Assembly: GCA_964493125.1 (NCBI GenBank)
Contig: CAZBMS010000016.1
Location: forward strand, 1 to 30,422
Direction of reading: 5' to 3'
Length of the DNA stretch: 30,422 nt
Source: QGNO01 sp964493125
GTDB lineage: Bacteria; Chloroflexota; Dehalococcoidia; Lucifugimonadales; QGNO01
The notes below the pieces were generated by a model, which had not been told where the DNA came from, did no database searches, and saw nothing but the letters and a program-made list of their open reading frames with translations. The stretch's first letter is position 1, and every line of letters begins with the position of its first letter. A program made the translations under genes and the position numbers. Positions 1 through 7,651 of the stretch are shown in pieces.

Positions 1-652
1 CTTTAACCTGTTCCGGGGTAGCTTCAGAAGCACCCCGTTCGTACATAAGCTTTTCCCCAATTCGTTCGACCGGCATAGCTCGGGATCCACCCATCTCCTC
101 CATAGGAATAAGTATCAGCGTTCCATAGCATTTCGCGATCAGATCAGCGTGAGCATCCCAATAGTTGTTAGCAGCAATCAGGAAAAGAAGGCGCCCTCTG
201 GAACCCGCCTTCTCAAAAAATTCACTCGTCTTCTTGGTTGCTCTTACACGACTGGTCCCTACTCTTAAAACGTCGTAGAACTCCCACGCCACGCCTGAGA
301 AAAAGTCGCCGACTGGATATCCCTGTGGTCGGTTAGGACCCTGCCCGCCTGCTCCTCTAACTAGTATCAAGGCAGGATTAGGCACAATCTGACAACCGTA
401 CCGCGTTTTCTTGCCATATTCTGGATCTATAAATAAAGGATTGTCATCCCCTGCACTAAGTGCGTAGTTTCGAATCGTCCTCTCATCAAACCTTACGGAT
501 GCTTCGAATCCCTCAGTATAAGGTGGCTCAGACCAGGGAAAAGGAGTGCCTTTCCCGGGCGGTCTGTACTCATCTCTCTCCGCTCCGATAGACTCCTTGC
601 ATCGTTCTACGTACTCTATCATTGCCTCTTCAAAGGTCTGTTCTTTTGTCAT
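1..652 (-). CDS. MaoC/FAS1-like hot-dog dehydratase family protein (partial, 3' end cut)
   Basis: Reading leftwards from ATG at 650-652, the frame stays open to the window edge (217 codons), so the C-terminus is missing. A strong SD (GAGGAGG, 8 nt before the ATG) fixes the start. Residues 70-105 contain SAGDDNPLFID followed by a TRYG-like segment, the pattern of the MaoC/FAS1-like N-terminal hot-dog domain of enoyl-CoA hydratases. The usual catalytic His after GDxNP is Phe here. That is common in the non-catalytic N-terminal hot-dog half, so the active half may lie beyond the edge or in another gene. It follows the dipeptidase on the same strand after 60 nt, so co-transcription is likely. Role inferred: hydration of an unsaturated acyl-CoA; substrate unknown. 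Confidence 0.75.
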   Translation of the reverse strand, partial: MTKEQTFEEAMIEYVERCKESIGAERDEYRPPGKGTPFPWSEPPYTEGFEASVRFDERTIRNYALSAGDDNPLFIDPEYGKKTRYGCQIVPNPALILVRGAGGQGPNRPQGYPVGDFFSGVAWEFYDVLRVGTSRVRATKKTSEFFEKAGSRGRLLFLIAANNYWDAHADLIAKCYGTLILIPMEEMGGSRAMPVERIGEKLMYERGASEATPEQVK

Positions 653-712
653 AAATCTGCCTCCTCAATGCCAATCCGTCGAATGAATATCAACTACACA
701 TTTAAGATCGCT

Positions 713-1873
713 TTAGGCGCCTATTGTCTCCTCCATCAGTCGAAGAACATTCTCCCCCAGAATCTTCTTTACTGTAGACTCCGGCTGACCTCTTTTAAGC
801 AGCTCTTCAGTTATCAGTGGTAGCTTACTGCAGTCCTCCAGTCCAATCGGAAGGGATGGCACTCCGTCAAAATCAGAACCCAGACCCACGTGGTCTGGGC
901 CTGCCACATCAATCATATGTTCAATGTGATCCACTACTACCTCAAATGACGGTATAGGTATCTGTTTTATCAATGAATCAAATTCCGCCATCTTTGCCGC
1001 ATCCGAACCCTTAAGTGATCCCTTGTATCCCCTGAGAGCATCGGCAATGGACATTCCTGCTATTGCATGCTCATCTCGTATTCTTTCGTGGGTCTTGCGA
1101 TATTCATCGGATATGAATGCAGGTACAAATGTAGGACACACAACACCTCCGCCTTCAGCAACGGCTTTAATCTGATCATCCCAAAGATTGCGAGGGTGAT
1201 CACAGATGGCCCTCGCAGCAGAATGTGAAGCGATAACCGGTTTAGTAGTTACCTTCAACACATCCCAAAAAGTCTCTTCTGAAACATGAGAGACGTCTAC
1301 CATCATGCCGATGCGGTTCATCTCTTTAACTACATCAACGCCGAAATCAGTAAGGCCATGATGCTTAGGCGGATCCAGACAACCGTCCGCCCAATTATTG
1401 TTGTTGCTCCAGGTAAGAGTCATGTAACGCACACCAAGATCAAAAAACTGCCTAAGAACCCCCAAATCGTCCTCTATGGCGTGACCCCCTTCTATACAAA
1501 GGACACCCGCAAGCTTTCCTGATTCAAAGCACCGTTTAACATCTGCCGCACTTGTAGCGATCTCTATGTCATCGGGATAGTCGTTACAAAGCTGCTTGAC
1601 CGCATCTAAGTCTTGTAAAACTCTCTTTATAGACTGTTTCTCATCAATCATTTCAGGTCTGATCCAGGCAGAGAAAAATGCGACGTCCAGACCACCTGCT
1701 CGCATATTGGGGATATTTACATGGCTTAGATTATTGTCGCTGCCAAGATCTTCACCGTGATCTACTATTCTGTCCGGTGTATCAACGTGGCAATCAATTA
1801 ACAGAGAGGAAAAATGTAGCTCCCGAGCCTTAGCATCCAAAGAGGGCCTCCTCAAATACCTGAAAGATGTCAC
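713..1873 (-). CDS. Membrane dipeptidase family protein (peptidase M19)
   Basis: A 386-residue zinc dipeptidase-like protein. Near the N-terminus DCHVDTPD supplies the HxD metal ligands. A central EGGHAI segment carries the bridging glutamate, followed by LTWSNNNNWADG, then VDVSHVSEETF and ASHSAARAICDHPRN with the later His/Arg residues. GLGSDFDGVP near the C-terminus holds the active-site Asp. All are hallmarks of the M19/renal dipeptidase family, and length is typical. No signal peptide is visible, so it is probably cytoplasmic. It starts with GTG; there is no good SD and no later Met before the metal motif. The family hydrolyses dipeptides, including D-amino-acid-containing ones; substrate not predictable. 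It lies between lepB and the MaoC-like gene on the same strand. Confidence 0.92.
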   Translation of the reverse strand: MTSFRYLRRPSLDAKARELHFSSLLIDCHVDTPDRIVDHGEDLGSDNNLSHVNIPNMRAGGLDVAFFSAWIRPEMIDEKQSIKRVLQDLDAVKQLCNDYPDDIEIATSAADVKRCFESGKLAGVLCIEGGHAIEDDLGVLRQFFDLGVRYMTLTWSNNNNWADGCLDPPKHHGLTDFGVDVVKEMNRIGMMVDVSHVSEETFWDVLKVTTKPVIASHSAARAICDHPRNLWDDQIKAVAEGGGVVCPTFVPAFISDEYRKTHERIRDEHAIAGMSIADALRGYKGSLKGSDAAKMAEFDSLIKQIPIPSFEVVVDHIEHMIDVAGPDHVGLGSDFDGVPSLPIGLEDCSKLPLITEELLKRGQPESTVKKILGENVLRLMEETIGA

Positions 1874-1948
1874 ATTCAGTGTCTGAGCGCCATACTATCA
1901 GAATTAGTAATAGAAGTGCCCAAGGCGATATATATCAGATTATCGCAG

Positions 1949-2524
1949 TCAATAAGCCTCTAAGGTAGAAAGAGGCCAATAAGACACCCAGACCTTTCCT
2001 ATTATGTCCTCAAGGCTAACGGGACCCCAGTTTTTCGAGTCGTTACTTCGCATTCTGTTGTCACCAAGGACAAAATATTCCCTAGGAAGCATTATCTTGT
2101 CACTCATGTTAATCAAGCTGGGTTTCTCATAGAGATAAGGTTCTTTGACTCTAACACCATTGACTCGAAGCTGCCCATTACTAATACCAATTAAGTCACC
2201 TGGTATGGCAACCACTCGCTTAACTAAGTTCTTGCTGGGCTCATCAGCAAGTCGGAAAACTACTAAGTCTCCTCTTTTTGGTGGGTCAAATAGATGTGCG
2301 TTGGGTTTTTGCTCAAGAGTTACGAACGGTATCTTGTCAGATACCTTAGAAAAGTCGAACCTAGCATATGCCAGCTTATTTACCATCAGAAATTGGCTCT
2401 CAACAAGTGTGGGAAGCATACTTTCGCCTTCGACCCTATAATTCTGCAAACTTATTTGTAGAGTAGCAAACATTAATAGGCCAATAAGTATTGTGTTAAG
2501 AATTTCGCGGAGTATTCTACGCAT
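1949..2524 (-). CDS. lepB: Signal peptidase I
   Basis: Type I leader peptidase (S26), 191 residues from the preferred start. One N-terminal membrane segment (about residues 8-26) is followed by EGESMLPTL with catalytic Ser35. KRVVAIPGD carries the general-base Lys102, and VLGDNRMRSNDSKNWGPV is the conserved C-terminal box. It removes signal peptides from exported proteins on the outer face of the membrane. An in-frame ATG at 2570-2572 would add 16 residues. I prefer 2524 because GAGG sits 8 nt upstream of it, whereas the longer form has no SD and would lie upstream of the likely -10 element at 2548-2553. It diverges from the SIMPL lipoprotein gene. Confidence 0.93.
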   Translation of the reverse strand: MRRILREILNTILIGLLMFATLQISLQNYRVEGESMLPTLVESQFLMVNKLAYARFDFSKVSDKIPFVTLEQKPNAHLFDPPKRGDLVVFRLADEPSKNLVKRVVAIPGDLIGISNGQLRVNGVRVKEPYLYEKPSLINMSDKIMLPREYFVLGDNRMRSNDSKNWGPVSLEDIIGKVWVSYWPLSTLEAY

Positions 2525-2547
2525 GTTGAAAGCCTCGTTAGGCAGCC

Positions 2548-2558
2548 ATTTTAACACA
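2548..2558 (-). promoter_or_regulatory. Extended -10 promoter for lepB
   Basis: On the minus strand the sequence reads TGTGTTAAAAT, an extended -10 (TG-n-TAAAAT) about 24 nt before the preferred lepB ATG. This leaves a short leader that contains the GAGG ribosome site. No convincing -35 is visible. Confidence 0.45.
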
Positions 2559-2583
2559 CAGTACATTCCCATACGATTTTGTT

Positions 2584-2589
2584 TATAAT
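2584..2589 (+). promoter_or_regulatory. -10 box (TATAAT) for the SIMPL lipoprotein gene
   Basis: A perfect TATAAT lies 31 nt before the ATG at 2615, with an SD (TGAGGAA, 2601-2607) between them. No good -35 is visible. It makes an upstream in-frame TTG at 2579 unlikely as the start, because the TTG would precede the transcript. Confidence 0.5.
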
Positions 2590-2614
2590 GAGGTACTTAT
2601 TGAGGAAATCCCTA

Positions 2615-3457
2615 ATGGTTAAAGACATGATTAAGCTTAAGCTTATATTTTTCGCCTCCCTTTTCATCATACTTGCATCAGGCTGTACAAGTGATAGCTC
2701 CAGCGAATCCCCGAGCGCCGGAGAAAATCCCGGTGCTTCAGAGCCATATCTCGATATTAGTTCTGCCGATGCCCGCAGCTTTGGAGGAGAATCTTATTCC
2801 AACAATTACGGGACATCTAACCAATCCACCGGCATTTTTGTAAACGGTTCGGGGAAAATATCCGTTGAACCGGATCTGGGAATCATAAATCTGGGCGTTT
2901 CTAAAACAGACAAGACGGTATCCAAAGCCAGGAAGGCAGCTGCGGTCGCGATGAATGCAGTTATGAAAGCGGTAAAGAAAAGCGGAGTAGCTGAAAAAGA
3001 CATAAAGACACAACATTTCGGAATTCAGCCAGAGTACCGATGGACTCAGAATAAGCAGGAGTTTGTAGGTTATAAAGTTACAAACAACATCTCCGTTAAA
3101 GTTCGTGATTTGGACAATATCGGGGGGCTCATAGATGAAGTGGCAGATGCTGGCGGAGACTTGATACGATTAAATGGTATCAGCTTCACCATAGAGGATA
3201 CTAATCAATTGGCAATTGAAGCCAGAGAGTTGGCAGTTAAGGACGCCATTGCCAAAGCAAAACAATTCGCGTCACTCACTGACGTAACGCTGGGTAAACT
3301 TATCTATATAACAGAAACAGGCAGCAACACCCCGATACCTATGCTTAAGACAGCCGGGATGGCATTTTCTGAGGCAGGGGACATCTCATCTTCACCAATT
3401 AGTGAAGGCGAAGTAGAGATTGTTATAAGGGTTCAAGCCGTTTTTGGGATCGTATAA
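2615..3457 (+). CDS. SIMPL-domain (DUF541) lipoprotein
   Basis: From ATG 2615 the product is 280 residues. Residues 1-24 form a lipoprotein signal: basic start (MVKDMIKLKL), hydrophobic core, then the lipobox LASGC. A low-complexity Ser/Gly/Asn linker of about 45 residues follows. The SIMPL domain (DUF541, YggE/BP26-like) then starts at IFVNGSGKISVEPDLGIINLGV and runs to the C-terminus, including the family's KDIKTQHFGIQPEYRW stretch. Members are periplasmic or surface-anchored and poorly characterised; some are linked to oxidative stress or form rings. A TTG at 2579 would add 12 residues but precedes the TATAAT-derived transcript. Export and lipidation would need LepB/LspA-type machinery, both encoded in this window. 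Confidence 0.85.
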   Translation: MVKDMIKLKLIFFASLFIILASGCTSDSSSESPSAGENPGASEPYLDISSADARSFGGESYSNNYGTSNQSTGIFVNGSGKISVEPDLGIINLGVSKTDKTVSKARKAAAVAMNAVMKAVKKSGVAEKDIKTQHFGIQPEYRWTQNKQEFVGYKVTNNISVKVRDLDNIGGLIDEVADAGGDLIRLNGISFTIEDTNQLAIEARELAVKDAIAKAKQFASLTDVTLGKLIYITETGSNTPIPMLKTAGMAFSEAGDISSSPISEGEVEIVIRVQAVFGIV

Positions 3458-3515
3458 CCACGCGAAACAAACGAGCTTGATAACACCCACTTAGAATATT
3501 AAGCAACACTGATTC

Positions 3516-3545
3516 TTGCGGTCATGCCTATGAGATGGGTAGAAT
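3516..3545 (+). promoter_or_regulatory. Promoter of the dcd-riboflavin operon
   Basis: TTGCGG (3516-3521), an 18-bp spacer and TAGAAT (3540-3545, 5/6 match) give a predicted start near 3552, about 34 nt before dcd. The 128-nt gap that holds it has no FMN-riboswitch-like conserved segments. Confidence 0.55.
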
Positions 3546-3585
3546 GAGTGAAAATGATAATCGCTGTTTAATGTGAAGAAATAAA

Positions 3586-4173
3586 TTGGTACTAAGTGAC
3601 AAAACAATTAGAGATGAGATTGAGAAGGGTCGTATTCTCGTAGAGCCTTTTGAAGACTCTGCGGTGCAACCTGCATCTGTAGATTTACGTCTGGGAAGTA
3701 AATTTCGGGTTTTCAGAAGCCATCGGCTTCAGGTGATTGATGTAAAGCAACCCATGGAAGAACTTACAGAACTTGTTGAGGTAGATGAGGTGACCCCTTT
3801 TGTTTTACACCCTGGGGAATTTGCCCTGGGAGTTACTTTCGAATCTGTAACTTTACCCAACGATGTCGTAGGCCGTCTTGACGGGAAAAGCTCTCTTGGA
3901 AGACTGGGACTTGTAGTCCACTCAACTGCTGGGTTTGTAGATCCTGGTTGGGAGGGTAACCTCACTCTGGAATTAAGCAACTTATCAAATCTTCCTATAA
4001 ACCTTTATGCATACATGAAGGTTTCACAAATCTCTTTCATGAGGCTTACAACACCTGCTGACATTCCTTACGGTTCTTCCAAAATAGGCAGCAAATACCA
4101 GGGGCAAGACGAGCCTACGCCAAGTCGTTACTACCTAAACTATGCATCAGAAAGTAGTAAACGAAACAAATAG
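3586..4173 (+). CDS. dcd: dCTP deaminase, probably the bifunctional dUTP-forming/dUMP-forming type
   Basis: A 195-residue trimeric dUTPase-fold protein. It opens with the family-typical MVLSDKTIRDEI, which supports the TTG start; SD is weak. The core GKSSLGRLGLVVHSTAG followed by FVDPGWEGNLTLELSN carries the nucleotide-binding motifs and catalytic Glu129. The C-terminal lid reads GSKYQGQDEPTPSRYY. From family knowledge, TAGF/W where E. coli Dcd has TAH, plus the GSKYQGQ..PTPSR tail, resembles the Mycobacterium tuberculosis bifunctional dCTP deaminase/dUTPase (dCTP to dUMP in one enzyme). The bifunctional call is inference. It leads the riboflavin operon, and its last 32 nt overlap ribD. Confidence 0.92.
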   Translation: MVLSDKTIRDEIEKGRILVEPFEDSAVQPASVDLRLGSKFRVFRSHRLQVIDVKQPMEELTELVEVDEVTPFVLHPGEFALGVTFESVTLPNDVVGRLDGKSSLGRLGLVVHSTAGFVDPGWEGNLTLELSNLSNLPINLYAYMKVSQISFMRLTTPADIPYGSSKIGSKYQGQDEPTPSRYYLNYASESSKRNK

Positions 4174-5275
4174 TCAATCTGAGTTTATGCGGAGTGCATT
4201 GTCTTTAGCGCAGCAAGCGTTGGGCAGTACAACACCTAACCCAGCAGTGGGCGCTGTAATCGTTAAAAACGGCGAGATAGTAGGGCAAGGTTTCAGCCTG
4301 CCGGCCGGCAAAGATCATGCGGAAATCGTAGCCATTCGAGACGCGAGAAATCTGACTGAAGGGGCAACACTGTACATAACCTTGGAACCCTGTTGTCACA
4401 CAGGACGAACCCCACCATGCACTGACGCCATAATAGAGGCAGGCATCAAAAAAGTTCATTTCTCTGTAATAGACCCAAATCCACTAGTCTCTGGTAAAGG
4501 GGCTAAGTTGCTTCAACATGAAGGAATAGAAGTTTGTAGCGGTGAGGAAAAAGAAGCTAGCCTCAAACTCAATGAAGCTTACTTCAAGTATATACGAACT
4601 AAACGGCCGTTTGTGACAGCTAAATGTGCGACTAGTTTAGACGGCAAAATAGCCACTCGCTCTAGAGATTCACGTTGGATCTCATCTACAGAAGCTCGGA
4701 CATGGGCGCACCAGCTGAGGGGGCAATCAGATGCCGTGATGGTAGGTATTGGCACCATTATTGCTGACAACTCTCTATTAACCGCAAGAGACAAAGAAGA
4801 TAAACCGCTGGAGAAACAACCCGTGAGAATAGTTGTAGACAGCGGGCTTAAAATTCCTTTGGATGCAAAACTATTTACCGATAGTAATCCAATAATTATT
4901 GCGACCAGTAGCAAATCTGAAAAAAATATTGCAGCCCTAAGAGATATCGGTGCCGAAGTAGTATCACTTCCCGGAACGGGAGGCTTGGTGGACCTATCAG
5001 CACTTCTGGACTTTCTCGGAGACCGCGAGATAACAAGCGTACTGATTGAAGGAGGCTCCGAGCTACTAGGTGCATTTTTTGACGAAGGGATAGTAGACAA
5101 AGTTGCCTTCTGCATATCACCTGTGATAATTGGAGGTAGAACCGCGATACCTTCTGTAGGAGCTACAGGAGCAAACAAATTATCCGAAGCTTACAGATTA
5201 CAAGACGTAAACTTCGAAAAAGCTGGACAAGACATTTTAGTAACTGGCTATCCTGTTAAGTCTGGACTTAATTGA
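4142..5275 (+). CDS. ribD: Bifunctional riboflavin biosynthesis deaminase/reductase RibD
   Basis: A 377-residue two-domain enzyme. The N-terminal deaminase has TPNPAVGAV, the HAE motif (His59, Glu61) and the zinc segment PCCHTGRTPPC (Cys84, Cys93). The C-terminal reductase starts near residue 158 with TAKCATSLDGKIAT and contains DSRWISSTEAR and LIEGGSELLGAF. It deaminates the GTP-derived pyrimidine and reduces its ribosyl side chain. The start overlaps dcd by 32 nt and lacks an SD. A later ATG (4187) would remove residues that align with the usual family start (SEFMRSAL versus EYYMKLAL in B. subtilis), so the longer form is preferred. Second gene of the operon. Confidence 0.95.
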   Translation: MHQKVVNETNSQSEFMRSALSLAQQALGSTTPNPAVGAVIVKNGEIVGQGFSLPAGKDHAEIVAIRDARNLTEGATLYITLEPCCHTGRTPPCTDAIIEAGIKKVHFSVIDPNPLVSGKGAKLLQHEGIEVCSGEEKEASLKLNEAYFKYIRTKRPFVTAKCATSLDGKIATRSRDSRWISSTEARTWAHQLRGQSDAVMVGIGTIIADNSLLTARDKEDKPLEKQPVRIVVDSGLKIPLDAKLFTDSNPIIIATSSKSEKNIAALRDIGAEVVSLPGTGGLVDLSALLDFLGDREITSVLIEGGSELLGAFFDEGIVDKVAFCISPVIIGGRTAIPSVGATGANKLSEAYRLQDVNFEKAGQDILVTGYPVKSGLN

Positions 5276-5291
5276 TTGGAGGGGCGTGGAT

Positions 5292-5894
5292 TTGTTTTCT
5301 GGAATTGTAGAAGAGGTCGGCACTATTACCAGTGCAATTGAAAATAAAATTACTATAAAAGCAAGCATTGTAATCGATGGCACCAATGTGGGAGACAGTA
5401 TCAGCATAAATGGCACTTGCCTTACAGCCGTGGACTTAAATGATTCTAGCTTTTCAGTAGAAGTAACTCCAGAAACTTTAAGGCGAACTAACCTAGGTGA
5501 ACTTAACCCGGGAGACAGCGTCAATTTAGAACGAGCCCTCAAGGTAGGTGACCGCATTGGTGGTCATATGGTACAAGGCCATATAGAAGCTACCGGGTCA
5601 GTACTTGCAGTGAAGCCTGAAGAAGACTCACTATTGATAAGCTTCGGAGCACCCGAATATTTGATGAGATACGTAGTTTCGAAAGGCTTTATCGCGGTGG
5701 ACGGTGCAAGCCTCACTGTTGTCGAGTGCGATTCTTCCTCGTTCAAAGTATCTGTGATACCATACACTCGCGATCACACCGTACTTGGTAGCGTCCAAAA
5801 AGGTACAAAAGTTAACCTGGAAACAGACGTGATGGCGAGATACGTAGAACGGTTGGTTAGCTATGAAAAATCTCCGGAAAACACTCGAACTTAA
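5292..5894 (+). CDS. ribE: Riboflavin synthase, alpha chain type
   Basis: From TTG 5292 the protein begins MFSGIVEEVG, matching the canonical MFTGIVEE start, and AGGGG lies 7 nt upstream. A GTG at 5286 would add two residues but would sit only about 3 nt from the SD. The 200 residues form two repeated lumazine-binding barrels: half one contains SINGTCLTAV, half two contains GGHMVQGHIEATG and AVDGASLTVV. It dismutates two 6,7-dimethyl-8-ribityllumazine molecules into riboflavin, the last step of the pathway. Lies 16 nt after ribD and 8 nt before ribBA. Some genomes call this gene ribC. Confidence 0.94.
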   Translation: MFSGIVEEVGTITSAIENKITIKASIVIDGTNVGDSISINGTCLTAVDLNDSSFSVEVTPETLRRTNLGELNPGDSVNLERALKVGDRIGGHMVQGHIEATGSVLAVKPEEDSLLISFGAPEYLMRYVVSKGFIAVDGASLTVVECDSSSFKVSVIPYTRDHTVLGSVQKGTKVNLETDVMARYVERLVSYEKSPENTRT

Positions 5895-5902
5895 GGACAT
5901 TT

Positions 5903-7147
5903 ATGCCATTTTGTACCGTTGAAGAAGCGGCAGAAGACATACGAACAGGTAAATTCGTCATCATAGTAGATGATGAAGACCGTGAAAACGAAGGTGACTT
6001 AGCCATTGCTGCTGAATTTGCTGATGCCGCCTCAATCGCCTTCATGGCTAACCATGGGCGAGGACTCGTCTGCATGCCTATGACAGGTAAAAGATTGGAT
6101 CAGCTTGAAATAGGATTAATGGTTGGTGACAACACTGCCCGCCTAAGCACAGCTTTCACCGTCTCGGTAGACGCTATTAGCGGAACCACGACTGGGATAT
6201 CGGCTAGAGACCGAGCTGAAACAATTAGAGCCCTCATAGACCCAGAAACAAATCCTTCTGACTTAGCTCGCCCAGGTCATATTTTCCCGCTTAGGTATGC
6301 TGAAGGTGGTGTACTAGTGAGAGCCGGACAAACAGAGGGAGTTGTAGACCTAGTCAAGATAGCCGGTCTTTATCCGTCAGGAGTCATATGCGAAGTTATG
6401 AACGAGGACGGCACTATGGCTCGGCTAAATGACTTGGAAAAACTCACTAAAGAGTATGGAATAAAAATAATCAGCATTGAACAAATCGTCGCTTACAGAA
6501 AAGCAAATGAAACACTGGTTAAGCGGGTAGCGGAAACTAGACTCCCTACGCAATACGGGGATTTTAAAGCTGTAGCATATTCAAGCATAATAGATACTGA
6601 TGAGCACCTAGCCTTAATCAAAGGTGACATATCAACAAAAGACCCAGTGCTAGTACGAGTTCACAGTCAGTGCCTAACCGGCGACACGTTTGGAAGCCAG
6701 CGATGTGATTGTGGTGAGCAAATTGATAAATCGCTTGAGGCTATTCAGACTGAAGGTAGGGGAGTATTCCTATACATGAGACAGGAAGGCAGAGGAATAG
6801 GTCTACACAATAAACTCCGAGCATATCAGCTTCAGGATGACGGTCTAGACACTGTAGAAGCTAACGAAAAGCTGGGATTTCCAGCAGATCTCCGTTGGTA
6901 CGGGATTGGCGCACAAATACTCGTGGATCTGGGGATAAAGAGAATCCGCCTTCTAACAAATAATCCTAAAAAAGTAGTGGGGTTGGATGGGTACGGCCTC
7001 GAAATTCTGGAGAGAGTACAGATTCAAGTTCCAGCGAACAAAACTAATCAAGCATACCTTCAAACAAAACTAACAAAGCTTGGCCACCTTTTGGACTCGG
7101 ACCTTCTTGAGATTAACCCTCAGGAAACGGTATCCCCAGAGGTTTAA
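5903..7147 (+). CDS. ribBA: Bifunctional DHBP synthase / GTP cyclohydrolase II
   Basis: A 414-residue fusion typical of many bacteria. Residues 1-200 are RibB (3,4-dihydroxy-2-butanone-4-phosphate synthase): DDEDRENEGDLAIAAE binds substrate and Mg2+, and RPGHIFPLRYAEGGVLVR is the second conserved block. Residues about 205-400 are RibA: VRVHSQCLTGDTFGSQRCDC supplies zinc ligands Cys257, Cys268 and Cys270, RQEGRGIGL is the active-site loop, and LLTNNPKK lies near the end. Both domains look intact, so both entry precursors of riboflavin come from this one gene. Only a weak SD is visible; ribE ends 8 nt upstream. Confidence 0.96.
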   Translation: MPFCTVEEAAEDIRTGKFVIIVDDEDRENEGDLAIAAEFADAASIAFMANHGRGLVCMPMTGKRLDQLEIGLMVGDNTARLSTAFTVSVDAISGTTTGISARDRAETIRALIDPETNPSDLARPGHIFPLRYAEGGVLVRAGQTEGVVDLVKIAGLYPSGVICEVMNEDGTMARLNDLEKLTKEYGIKIISIEQIVAYRKANETLVKRVAETRLPTQYGDFKAVAYSSIIDTDEHLALIKGDISTKDPVLVRVHSQCLTGDTFGSQRCDCGEQIDKSLEAIQTEGRGVFLYMRQEGRGIGLHNKLRAYQLQDDGLDTVEANEKLGFPADLRWYGIGAQILVDLGIKRIRLLTNNPKKVVGLDGYGLEILERVQIQVPANKTNQAYLQTKLTKLGHLLDSDLLEINPQETVSPEV

Positions 7148-7149
7148 TA

Positions 7150-7629
7150 ATGCCCAGGATACTCAAGGGTAGTTACGACGGAAAGGATCTACGTATAGCA
7201 ATTGTAGTGTCACGTTTCAACTCTCCAGTAACAGAGAAACTACTTGACGGAGCATTGGATGGTTTATCAAGTAATCGGGTTAAGGATGAAGATATAACAG
7301 TTGCTTGGGTACCAGGGTCGTTTGAAATACCAGCTGTCGCTCAAACCTTGGCGGACTGTGGAGAATTCGATGCAATTATCTGTCTAGGTGCCGTTATCAA
7401 ACATGAAACTGATCACTACATCCATGTTGCAACTCAAACAGCCAACGGGATAGCGGCGGTGTCGATTGAAACTGGAGTACCTACAATATTCGGAGTCCTC
7501 ACGACAGATACAGAGTTACAAGCCATTGAAAGAGCCGGTGGCAAAGAGGGCAACCGTGGCCACGACGCCTCACTGGCAGCAATAGAAACGGCAAACCTAA
7601 TACGAGAAATCACAAGCCTAGGCGAATAA
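7150..7629 (+). CDS. ribH: 6,7-dimethyl-8-ribityllumazine synthase
   Basis: A 159-residue lumazine synthase of normal length. SRFNSPVTEKLLDGAL forms the substrate pocket, VPGSFEIPAVAQ and CLGAVIKHETDHY include catalytic His89, and FGVLTTD is the last conserved strand. It condenses the RibD product with the RibB product to make the substrate for RibE. The ATG lies 2 nt after the ribBA stop, and ribH is the last gene of the operon. It faces dapA, with stop codons only 22 nt apart and no clear terminator. Confidence 0.96.
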   Translation: MPRILKGSYDGKDLRIAIVVSRFNSPVTEKLLDGALDGLSSNRVKDEDITVAWVPGSFEIPAVAQTLADCGEFDAIICLGAVIKHETDHYIHVATQTANGIAAVSIETGVPTIFGVLTTDTELQAIERAGGKEGNRGHDASLAAIETANLIREITSLGE

Positions 7630-7651
7630 CAACCTTATCTGAATCTTAGGA

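Noticed and set aside
1874..1948. Inverted repeat CGATA...TATCG between lepB and the dipeptidase gene
   Set aside because: Five base pairs in AT-rich DNA with a 10-nt loop; expected by chance.
4579..5178. A 199-codon open frame antisense to ribD
   Set aside because: It is fully inside ribD on the opposite strand, and its translation is Ser/Pro/Ile-rich without any family motif. It is a shadow of a well-supported gene.
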